DNA of 32,745 nucleotides from Zoogloea sp. (GTDB taxonomy: Bacteria; Pseudomonadota; Gammaproteobacteria; Burkholderiales; Rhodocyclaceae). Below are positions 16,204 through 23,489 of the stretch, piece after piece. The translations under genes were made by a program, and so were the position numbers. The notes below the pieces were generated by a model that had not been told where the DNA came from, made no database searches, and worked only from the letters and a program-made list of their open reading frames with translations. Location of the stretch: positions 1 through 32,745 of the forward strand of contig JAEUNU010000220.1 in NCBI GenBank assembly GCA_016789125.1. Reading direction: 5' to 3'. Every line of letters starts with the position of its first letter. Position 1 is the first letter of the stretch.

Positions 16204-18252
16204 TCAGCGTCGGGCCAGGCAGGGGCGCAGGGCCTCGTAGCCGCCGGCGAGCAGGGTTTCCGGGTCGGGGGCGCGGCCCGTCTCGGCGTGCAGCATGGCT
16301 GCCACGGCGGCCTCCAGGGCGGCCCGCTCGGGGCCCGCGGCCCAGCGGGCGGCGTCGCTGCCGAGGGCCGGCAGCATGGTGTCGGGCGGCATCGGGGTCT
16401 TGTCGCGGGCAGCCGCCGGCAGGCGGGCCATCGCCAGGCGGATATAGATGCGCGGTGCGCACTGGCGGATGCGCGCCTCGAGCTGGTCCGCCGGGCCGGC
16501 CAGGAAGTTGGGTGGCACGCTGTCGGCGCTCAGGTGACAGGCGGCACACCAGGTGTGGAAGCCCGCCAGCACACCACGCGTTGCGGAGCCCTGCCCGGGC
16601 CCGGGCGCGCGCTCCAGGCGGGCTTCGGGCCACGGCTGCGCTGGCAGGGGCACGGGCGGAGCGCCCAGCGCAAAGAGCAGCGCGGCAAAGATGTCGGCCC
16701 GGGGGATAGGCCGGTCGTCGAACAGGGCCCGGCCGGCGGTGTCGGCCAGCAACGTGTCCATCACCCGGGCGAGGGCTCGGCTGTCGGGGCGCAGCATCAG
16801 ACGCAGCCGGCCACTGCCGGCGGCAAGGCCGCGGGCGTCCGCCTCTTCGAGCCCGTCGCCGCCCGGCAGGCGCAGGGCCTCTGCGGGCTGCCAGCGCCCC
16901 GGCGCCAGCGGGCGGAGCACAATCGCCGCCCGCGGGGCAGAAGCGGCAGCGGTGAGCCCTTCGATGCGGCCCGCCGGCTCGAAGCGCAGGCTCACGCCGC
17001 CCGCCGCGTCGAGGCCGCGGCAGCGGGACGCCCGGGAGGCGGGCAGCGGAGTGCATTCAAACAGCCATTCGGCGCGGGGCAGCCGCCGGCCCTGCCGGGC
17101 CAGGGCGGCCTCGAAGGGCTGCCATTCACCGCCGCGGGCAAAATCGGCAAGGCCGGCCACCGCCTCGGCCAGCGCTTCGGGGCTGTCGGCGCGCCAGACG
17201 GTGTCGGCCGGGCGCGGCAGGAGCGGGTCGAAACGGGCCGCCACGTGGGAGCGGGCGACCCGAGCCTCCGGCGCCTCCGGCCAGGCGTCCAGCCCCTGCA
17301 GCGGGTTGCGGTTGGGGATGTCGGAGCGCCCGACGGCCAGCCCACCCGGCCACTGGCGCGCAGCGGCGGCCCGCAGCGGCTGCGCCACCGTGGCATCGAA
17401 GGCGGCATCAAACGGCGGAGCGTGGCCGTCGGCAAGGCGCAGGCGCAGCGCGGCGGCAAAAAGGCCGGCCCGGCAGCGCAGGCCCAGCTCGCCGCCGCCA
17501 CAGCCTTCGCGCCACAGCCGCTGGGTCAGCGCAAAGCGGTTGGCCCGGCGCACCCCGACGTCGATGGCGTAGGGCGTGTCGACGCCCCGCGCCACCGCAA
17601 AACCGTGAAAGCCCCGCCCTTCGGCGGCCAGCTGCGCCGCAATGGCCGGATTGGCGTTGGTCTCGTCCCACAAGGCGCGCGAGAAGATCGGTGCGCCGTT
17701 CTGGTGGCAGGCGAAGCAGACGTGACGGTTGGCGTAGAACACCTGCGGCCTCCCACCGGCCCGGTAGTCCTTGACCAGCTGGAACTCGAAGCGTCCGGCG
17801 GCTTCGTTGTAGCTGATCACCTCGAGGACGGCGGTCTTCTCCTGATAGCCGATGTAGAGCCTGTCCTTCAGCAGCAACGCGCCCGGCGCTGGCTCGGCAT
17901 CGACCGCCGCCAGGTAGCGCGGAAAGCCGAAGGCCTCGGGCCCCGCGGCGGTACGCTGCAGAGAACGCCCCAGCGGAATCAGCACCCGACGCAGCGGCCC
18001 ACCGGCCAGCTGGGCGTCGATGCGAGCGAGGAGCGCCTCGAAGGGGAAGGGCAGGCGATGCCCGCTGCCGCCGGCGCGGGGTTCGGCAAACAGCGCGTCG
18101 AAGAGGGAGCCGCCGGCCGGCGGCAGCGAGTCGCCGGGCCGGGCCGGGTCGATCACCCAGGCCGGCGCGTCGGCGGGCTCAGCTACCGCGGCCCGCGGCA
18201 TGAGGGCTGCGCCGCCCAGCAGCAGGCCGGCAAACAGGGCGGGCGGGCGCAT
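16204..18252 (-). CDS. Secreted di-heme c-type cytochrome, 682 aa, unknown function
   Basis: A cleavable signal peptide (1 to about 24, ending AAVA) leads to a periplasmic protein with two heme motifs, CFACH (C179-H183) and CAACH (C569-H573), almost 390 residues apart. The first heme lies in YANRHVCFACHQNGAPIFSR, and DETNANPAI follows. The long region between the hemes has no motif I recognise. Unlike its neighbours it lacks the PYLHNGSVP block, so it is a different family. GGAG precedes the ATG by 7 nt. It starts 22 nt after the lipoprotein gene. It may be the catalytic or substrate-binding partner of the other cytochromes, but that is inference. Confidence 0.85.
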   Translation of the reverse strand: MRPPALFAGLLLGGAALMPRAAVAEPADAPAWVIDPARPGDSLPPAGGSLFDALFAEPRAGGSGHRLPFPFEALLARIDAQLAGGPLRRVLIPLGRSLQRTAAGPEAFGFPRYLAAVDAEPAPGALLLKDRLYIGYQEKTAVLEVISYNEAAGRFEFQLVKDYRAGGRPQVFYANRHVCFACHQNGAPIFSRALWDETNANPAIAAQLAAEGRGFHGFAVARGVDTPYAIDVGVRRANRFALTQRLWREGCGGGELGLRCRAGLFAAALRLRLADGHAPPFDAAFDATVAQPLRAAAARQWPGGLAVGRSDIPNRNPLQGLDAWPEAPEARVARSHVAARFDPLLPRPADTVWRADSPEALAEAVAGLADFARGGEWQPFEAALARQGRRLPRAEWLFECTPLPASRASRCRGLDAAGGVSLRFEPAGRIEGLTAAASAPRAAIVLRPLAPGRWQPAEALRLPGGDGLEEADARGLAAGSGRLRLMLRPDSRALARVMDTLLADTAGRALFDDRPIPRADIFAALLFALGAPPVPLPAQPWPEARLERAPGPGQGSATRGVLAGFHTWCAACHLSADSVPPNFLAGPADQLEARIRQCAPRIYIRLAMARLPAAARDKTPMPPDTMLPALGSDAARWAAGPERAALEAAVAAMLHAETGRAPDPETLLAGGYEALRPCLARR

Positions 18253-18274
18253 CGCGGGGCTCCATCTTCCCCAC

Positions 18275-19156
18275 CTAACCGGCCGTCGCCAGCAGCTTGC
18301 GGGGCTGGGTACCGGGCCAGCAGTCCTCCTGCACCTGGCCGGTCTTCACGAAGGCCTCGCGGCCGGCGTCGTCCATGGCCTTGTTATGGAGCACGAAGTT
18401 GAGGGCGAAGACCTTGTCGAGATAGGCACGGCCCAGGTAGAGGCCCGGGCGGACCATGCGGATCTCGTCGCGCACCCGCAGCCCGCGGCGACCGGCGAGG
18501 AAGTCGGGCTCCTCCTGGTAGCCGGGGATCTCGTCGGTGAAGAAGTAATCGATGACAATGGATTCGCGCCGGGCGTCGAGCAGGCTCTGCCCGCAGTAGA
18601 GCTTGGCCGGGAAGAGCAGCCAGGTCTGCTTGCCCTCGAAGTCCATCTTGGCCGGCTCGCCCTTGACGAGGCCAGCCTGCTTGAGCACGGCCAAGTCTTC
18701 GATGCGGTTTCGCAGGATGCGCTCGTTGCGGTAGAAAACCTTGCCCCGCCACAGGCTCTCGCCCACCTCTTCGAGGGCCAGGCCCTTGAGGTGGAGCGCC
18801 AGCCCGCCAAAGCCGCCGACGATCTCGGCGGCGCGGAACTTGCCGCTGCCGCCCCGGGGCAACAGGATGCGCCCATCGAAGGCGCCGTCGGGGATCGGGC
18901 CGGCGGAGAGCCGGGCGTAGAGCTGGTCGAGCTGCTCCTGGTCGAGCCCGGCCAGCCAGTCCGGCGTGACCTTGGCCAGCTCGACGGTGGCGATGGGGAG
19001 CTGGTGGTCCACCTGGGCGAAGTCGGGCTTGGAGGCGTAAGCCTTGTCCCACGGGGCGAAGGCGATGGCAGGGGCGGCGCCCTCCGGCGTCTTGCCGGAG
19101 CAGCCGGCGAGGAGCGCGATGGCGAGGGCGGCGGCGAGGGCAGCGGGGGTTTTCAT
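18275..19156 (-). CDS. Lipoprotein of the cytochrome cluster, unknown function
   Basis: This 293-aa protein begins MKTPAALAAALAIALLAGCSG, a clear lipobox (LAGC), so it is exported and lipid-anchored. The residue after the Cys is Ser, compatible with sorting to the outer membrane under the E. coli rule. The mature part has no heme motif and no domain I recognise; visible blocks include GLALHLKGLALEEVGESLWRG-type text, KVFYRNERILRNRIEDL, and a C-terminal KTGQVQEDCWPGT. The ATG at 19156 is chosen because AGGGAG sits 6 nt before it; a GTG overlapping the upstream stop is less likely. Sitting between cytochrome genes, it probably anchors or assembles the complex (inference). Confidence 0.82.
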   Translation of the reverse strand: MKTPAALAAALAIALLAGCSGKTPEGAAPAIAFAPWDKAYASKPDFAQVDHQLPIATVELAKVTPDWLAGLDQEQLDQLYARLSAGPIPDGAFDGRILLPRGGSGKFRAAEIVGGFGGLALHLKGLALEEVGESLWRGKVFYRNERILRNRIEDLAVLKQAGLVKGEPAKMDFEGKQTWLLFPAKLYCGQSLLDARRESIVIDYFFTDEIPGYQEEPDFLAGRRGLRVRDEIRMVRPGLYLGRAYLDKVFALNFVLHNKAMDDAGREAFVKTGQVQEDCWPGTQPRKLLATAG

Positions 19157-19167
19157 GGCGTTCTCCC

Positions 19168-21801
19168 TCACAGGGTGGCGAGGAAGGCGGTGACGGCCTT
19201 CTTGTCGGCGTCGGACAGATCCTCGCCAAAGCGGTGGCCCTCGTTTTCCACCAGCTGGTCGCAGCTCACGTAGTTGGCGGAGAGGAAATCGCGCCGCTCA
19301 CGCAGGATGTCCACAAAGCGTTTGGGCTCCTTCAGCACCTCCTCAGTGATCGCCTGGAGGGTCGGCACCAGGGCCTTGCGGCCGGCGGCCTCGAGGCGGG
19401 CCGGGTCGTGCTTGGCCAGATAGAGGTCGGCGATCAGCTGCTTGTGGAGCAGGCCGTTGAGAAAGCCGGCGCTGGCGCCCATCGGGATCTTCACCTGGCC
19501 GAAACCGCCCAGGGGCTTCTCGACCTTGCCGTCGAGCGGGCGGATGCCCACGTCGATCAGCAGGTCGGCATTGGTGAAGGTCACCTTGCGGCCGCGGGCG
19601 GAGGGGTTGAGGAGCTCGTGCATCGAGCGCTTGTAGAGCTCGAAACGGCCATCGACGCTCGGGTCGTAGCGCAGGCAGGCGGGCTGCTCGGCCAGCAGCT
19701 TGCCGTCGGCGCCCACGTAGCGGGCGCGGTGGAAGTCGTTGTCGTGGTTGGCCGGCTTGCCGCAGATCTCGGGGCCGATGGCGTTGTTGTGCATGAAAGG
19801 CGCCGTCGCCCACACATTCACCAGCGAGATGTTGCGCAGGTAGCCGCGGCCGCCGTTCTTGAGCTCGTCCTTCTGGGGCAGATCGGCCAGGGGCGGGCGG
19901 GCACGCATGCTCTCGGAGCCGTACTCCATGTAGAGGTGCCCGGCCATGTGGTTGCTGTGCAGCGCCCGGCACGGGAAGGTGCCCACTTCGCTCACTGGGG
20001 TGGCCTCGTCGTTGCCCAGGAAGTCGGCGCGGACCTTGCGCGGATGGGCCTCGTTGGGCGCCGCAAAGTCGCGGCTGGCAAAGGGCCCGCCGGCGGCTTC
20101 GGGGATGCTCGAATGGCAGCGGGCGCAGGTTTCGCCAAACACCTTGCTGCCCCGCGCCACCGCCCCCTTGCCGAACTCCTTCTCGAGGTCGGCCACCAGC
20201 TCGGCCCGGCCGTAGGCGGCGCCTCGGCGCCCGTTGGCGCGGGCGGCGGCCAGGTCAGTCTGGTCGGATTCGGCCGAGGCGAAGAAATCCAGGATGTTCT
20301 GCAGGCGGTCTTCCACCGCCCGGAAGCTGGGGCAGTCGCGCCGGCACTGGCCGACGTTGAAGGGCGTCTGCCCGAAGCCCCGCTGCTGCGGGTCGACCTG
20401 GCGCATGTCGGTGAAGTGGTTCACCCAGCACTGCTCGGCACACGAACCGATGTTGAAATACACCCGCTGGATCGCCTCCAGCGCGCCGGTGGAATCTTCC
20501 CCGCCTTTCAATATGTGATGCACGCCGGGCAGCACCACCTTCTGCCCGCCCAGGTTAACCGGCGTGGTGTCGTCGCTGCGGGTCGAGAAGGCCCAGCACT
20601 TGCCGCTGCGCCCGGGTTCGCACCAGCATTTGCCCTCGTCCTTCTCGGCGCCGCAGTCGGCCACCTTGCGCCACTTGGCGATGGACTCACCCTTGAACAC
20701 CGGCCGCTGGGCCACATTGACCAGCGCGTTGATGGTGCCCGGGTTGTTCACCTGGTCGTGGGAGATCGCCGAGGTGTCGGTGACGCCCGGCCGCGCGTGG
20801 GCGAACATCTGGTATTCCAGCGCCGACTTGCTCATGCCCGAGCCGAGCAGCTCGGACATCCGCGTGTATTGGTTGCCCACCAGGCCCTTGATGTTCTCCC
20901 ACCTGGGCCGCGCCGGGTCGGCCGGCGGGTTGAGGGGATCGAAGGCGATGTGGCAGGAGCCGCAGGAGGTGCCGATCAGGAAGGGTGGCTCCACCGAGGC
21001 ATCCGCCAGCTTGCTCACCCGGCTGTCGGACTCGATGCCGGTGCTGGCATCCATCCGGCGGCTGAAGCCGGACCAGTCGAGCTTGCCGCCATTGACGGCC
21101 TGCCAGCGGGCCAGGTCGAAGCGCGGGTTGGGAAACTTGCGGATACCCAGCGCGCCGGTGGAGGTGCCGAAGCGCAGGTCGCAGGCGCTGTGGCGCTGGT
21201 CCACCTTGCCGCCCTGGCTATGGGGGTCATCCGGGTCGAGGGCAGCGTCCTTGAGCCCGCAGGCCGGGTCGACGTAGCCGGGCTTGCCCACGTATTTCAG
21301 CAGCACGTCGTCGCCGGGGCACCAGTCGAAGCCGTAAGTCTCGTCGGTGGACTTTGCCGGGCAGTCGGGCTCGCCGGGCTTGCAGCAGGCCGGGTCGTTG
21401 ATGATGCCCCAGGCCCAGAAGCGGTCGTCCCGCTGGTCGCTGCGCAGCACGCGGAACCAGTCGACGAGCACGCCGACACGCTGCTGGAAGGTGTAGGTGT
21501 GGAAGCGCTCGTTGCCGCCAGTGGCCTTGAACCAGATCAGCCGCCCGACGCACTCGGATTCGTTCAGGCCCTCCCGGGCGCAGGCCTCGCGATAGGGCGC
21601 GTCCTGGTCGACGCTGGCCACCTCGGGCTGCGGGGCTGCCGCCGGCGCTGCCGCGGGGGGCGGCGCATTCTGGGCATGGGCCTGCATCACGCCGTCCGGC
21701 GGCCCGCCCCGCTGCAGCACCCACCCGCCACCGAGCACGGCCACAAGCACGGCGATAGAAATGACAAATGCCGCCAGCGCGGCCGGACGGGTGCGTTTCA
21801 T
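19168..21801 (-). CDS. Large Cys-rich di-heme c-type cytochrome, 877 aa
   Basis: This is the first gene of the cytochrome cluster. A single hydrophobic segment (about 9-30) acts as signal or anchor, and a Pro/Ala-rich linker follows. The periplasmic body has two heme motifs, CGSCH (C280-H284) and CARCH (C559-H563). By count it holds at least 24 cysteines, 20 of them outside heme motifs, often in pairs (ACCKPG, KCWCEPG, SCAEQC, QCRRDC). Near the C-terminus NVWATAPFMHNNAIGPEICG corresponds to the PYLHNGSVP block of the two smaller paralogues, and the end ADKKAVTAFLATL matches their tails. The start at 21801 has AGGGAG 7 nt upstream; the longer frame to 21864 is not supported. Family not recognised with certainty; RoxA-like or di-heme peroxidase-like relatives are the closest idea. 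Confidence 0.85.
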   Translation of the reverse strand: MKRTRPAALAAFVISIAVLVAVLGGGWVLQRGGPPDGVMQAHAQNAPPPAAAPAAAPQPEVASVDQDAPYREACAREGLNESECVGRLIWFKATGGNERFHTYTFQQRVGVLVDWFRVLRSDQRDDRFWAWGIINDPACCKPGEPDCPAKSTDETYGFDWCPGDDVLLKYVGKPGYVDPACGLKDAALDPDDPHSQGGKVDQRHSACDLRFGTSTGALGIRKFPNPRFDLARWQAVNGGKLDWSGFSRRMDASTGIESDSRVSKLADASVEPPFLIGTSCGSCHIAFDPLNPPADPARPRWENIKGLVGNQYTRMSELLGSGMSKSALEYQMFAHARPGVTDTSAISHDQVNNPGTINALVNVAQRPVFKGESIAKWRKVADCGAEKDEGKCWCEPGRSGKCWAFSTRSDDTTPVNLGGQKVVLPGVHHILKGGEDSTGALEAIQRVYFNIGSCAEQCWVNHFTDMRQVDPQQRGFGQTPFNVGQCRRDCPSFRAVEDRLQNILDFFASAESDQTDLAAARANGRRGAAYGRAELVADLEKEFGKGAVARGSKVFGETCARCHSSIPEAAGGPFASRDFAAPNEAHPRKVRADFLGNDEATPVSEVGTFPCRALHSNHMAGHLYMEYGSESMRARPPLADLPQKDELKNGGRGYLRNISLVNVWATAPFMHNNAIGPEICGKPANHDNDFHRARYVGADGKLLAEQPACLRYDPSVDGRFELYKRSMHELLNPSARGRKVTFTNADLLIDVGIRPLDGKVEKPLGGFGQVKIPMGASAGFLNGLLHKQLIADLYLAKHDPARLEAAGRKALVPTLQAITEEVLKEPKRFVDILRERRDFLSANYVSCDQLVENEGHRFGEDLSDADKKAVTAFLATL

Positions 21802-22132
21802 GGCTGCACTCCCTGGCTGAGGATTGCGCGCCCGGCACCCGCCACCACGCCGGCGGGGTCTCATGCCCCTGGCTTCATTCGTGGGTCTCTCTGTCGGGGC
21901 CGGTCATGATGGCGTTATAGCAAAGAAACCAGCGTGCGCCGGCCGTATTGCAAATGAAAACGCAAATCGCCAGCAGGCCGATGGCTCGCTTCCCGCCACG
22001 TCACCCCAAGTGCAGCCAGACTTTGTTGCCCGTATTGCAACAAAGAAAGCTTCAGAAACGGCTTTTTTTGCTCCAATCAAGGGGCTACAGTGCGCTCCAT
22101 CACCCCGGCGCATCCGCCTCCAGGAGCCATCC
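21802..22132. promoter_or_regulatory. Divergent regulatory region between cytochrome cluster and DOPA-dioxygenase gene
   Basis: This 331-nt gap is clearly more AT-rich than its surroundings from about 21905 to 22080. On the minus strand an extended -10 (TGCTATAAC, hexamer at 21914-21919) could serve the cytochrome cluster. CCGTATTGCAA occurs twice in the same orientation (21943-21953 and 22030-22040, 87 bp apart); the first copy would overlap the -35 zone. The second copy is inside a perfect dyad (separate entry). The stretch 21802-21905 holds only the leader and ribosome-binding site. Confidence 0.5.
22021..22045. promoter_or_regulatory. 25-bp operator-like inverted repeat
   Basis: CTTTGTTGC-ccgtatt-GCAACAAAG is a perfect 9-bp inverted repeat with a 7-nt centre. 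The inner TTGC-N7-GCAA fits the T-N11-A form of LysR-type sites. It has no T-tract on either side directly after it, so an operator is likelier than a terminator. No LysR-type gene is in the window. Confidence 0.5.
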
Positions 22133-22954
22133 ATGAACCGCCACCCCGTCCTGTTCGTTTCCCACGGCGCCCCCGACGTGCTGCTCGACCCCGGCGCCAC
22201 CGTGCGCCTGTGGCAAGACCTGGGCGCCCGCCTGCCCCGCCCGCGGGCGATCCTCGTCGTCTCGGCCCACTGGGCCGCGCGGGAACCCACCGTGAGCACC
22301 GCTGGCACGCCCGAGACCATCCACGATTTCGGTGGTTTTCCGCCGGCCCTCTACGAGATGGCCTACCCCTCCCCCGGCGCCCCGGCACTGGCCGGCAGGG
22401 TCCGCGAGCTCATCACCGGCGCAGGCCTGCCCTGCGCCGAAACCCCGGACCGCGGCCTCGACCACGGCGCGTGGATTCCCCTGAAGGCCATGTATCCGGC
22501 GGCCGACATCCCCGTCGTGCAGCTGGCCATCCAGCCCTTCGCCGGGCCGGACTGGCACCGCCGCCTCGGCACCGCGCTACGCCCGCTGCGCGACGAAGGC
22601 GTGCTGATCCTCGCCTCCGGCGCCGTCACCCACAACTTCGGCTGGCTCACCTGGGGCCGCAACGGGCAGCCTGTGCCCCAGGCCGCGGCCTTTGTCGACT
22701 GGCTCGGCGAAGCCCTGGCCCGGGACGACCGCCCGGCCCTCGTCGACTACCGCCGCCTCGCCCCCCACGGCGCCGGCGCCCACCCCACCGAGGAGCACCT
22801 GCTGCCGCTGTTCGCCGCCCTGGGTGCCGCCGAGCCCGGCGAGCAGCCCCTGCGCCTCGCCCCCGAATACACCTACAGCGGCCTCGCCATGGACGCCTAC
22901 CTGTGGCAGGACGCCAGCCCCACCCTCTACGTTTCGGAGCCCGCACAACAATGA
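22133..22954 (+). CDS. ygiD: 4,5-DOPA dioxygenase extradiol-like protein (LigB superfamily)
   Basis: This 273-aa cytoplasmic non-heme metal enzyme belongs to the class III extradiol dioxygenase fold (YgiD/plant DODA type). Likely metal ligands are H11 (VSHGAPDVLLD), H46 (VVSAHWAARE) and a later His in SGAVTHNFGW. Other family blocks are HDFGGFPPALYEMAYPSPG, the RGLDHGAWIPLKAMYPAADI segment and APEYTYSGLAMDAYLW near the end. The ATG at 22133 has CAGGAG 6 nt upstream. Its last codons overlap the cytochrome b561 start (ATGA), so the two are translationally coupled. The natural substrate of bacterial members is usually unknown. Confidence 0.92.
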   Translation: MNRHPVLFVSHGAPDVLLDPGATVRLWQDLGARLPRPRAILVVSAHWAAREPTVSTAGTPETIHDFGGFPPALYEMAYPSPGAPALAGRVRELITGAGLPCAETPDRGLDHGAWIPLKAMYPAADIPVVQLAIQPFAGPDWHRRLGTALRPLRDEGVLILASGAVTHNFGWLTWGRNGQPVPQAAAFVDWLGEALARDDRPALVDYRRLAPHGAGAHPTEEHLLPLFAALGAAEPGEQPLRLAPEYTYSGLAMDAYLWQDASPTLYVSEPAQQ

Positions 22955-23487
22955 ACGCACCCCACCGCTACACCGGCCCGGCCATCGCCGCCCACTGGAT
23001 CGTCGCCCTGCTGATCATCGCCGCCTGGCCCCTGGGCGCTTACATGCACGAGCTGCCCCTGTCGCCCGACAAGCTCAAGCTCTACGCGTACCACAAGTGG
23101 ATCGGCATCACGGTGCTGCTTCTCTTCGTGCCGCGGGTCCTGTGGCGCATCACCCACCGCCCGCCGGCCCCCGTGCCGATGCCGGCCTGGCAGCACAAGG
23201 TGGCCGAAGGCACCCACCACCTGCTCTACCTGCTGATGGTGCTGGTGCCGCTGTCGGGCTGGCTGATGAGTTCCGCCAAGGGCTTCCAGACCGTCTATCT
23301 CGGCGTGCTGCCGCTGCCCGACCTGCTCGGCAAGAGCCCGGAACTCGGCGACCTGCTGAAGGAAACCCACGAGGCCCTCAACTTCGCCCTGCTGGTGCTG
23401 GTCGGCCTGCACATGGCCGGCGCCCTCAAGCACCACCTGATCGACAAGGATTCCACCCTGCGCCGGATGCTGCCCTTCGGCCACTGA
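22951..23487 (+). CDS. Cytochrome b561 family protein
   Basis: This 178-aa four-helix inner-membrane cytochrome b resembles E. coli CybB/YceJ. Candidate heme His residues are in AIAAHWIVALLI (helix 1), YHKWIGITVLLL (helix 2), GTHHLLYLLMVLVPLSGWLM (helix 3) and HEALNFALLVLVGLHMAGALKHH (helix 4). Such proteins move electrons between the quinone pool and a periplasmic or soluble partner. The start ATGA overlaps the stop of the DOPA-dioxygenase-like gene. The gene ends 2 nt before the convergent L,D-transpeptidase stop. Confidence 0.92.
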   Translation: MNAPHRYTGPAIAAHWIVALLIIAAWPLGAYMHELPLSPDKLKLYAYHKWIGITVLLLFVPRVLWRITHRPPAPVPMPAWQHKVAEGTHHLLYLLMVLVPLSGWLMSSAKGFQTVYLGVLPLPDLLGKSPELGDLLKETHEALNFALLVLVGLHMAGALKHHLIDKDSTLRRMLPFGH

Positions 23488-23489
23488 AC

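Noticed and set aside
15805..21909. Long plus-strand frames (865 and 891 codons) opposite the cytochrome cluster
   Set aside because: The minus-strand genes carry heme motifs, signal peptides and ribosome-binding sites; the plus-strand frames have none of these.
22046..22070. A terminator (AAAGC...GGCTTTTTTT) before the DOPA-dioxygenase-like gene
   Set aside because: The stem is only about 5 bp with a 10-nt loop, and the site lies between divergent genes with no plus-strand gene ending there.
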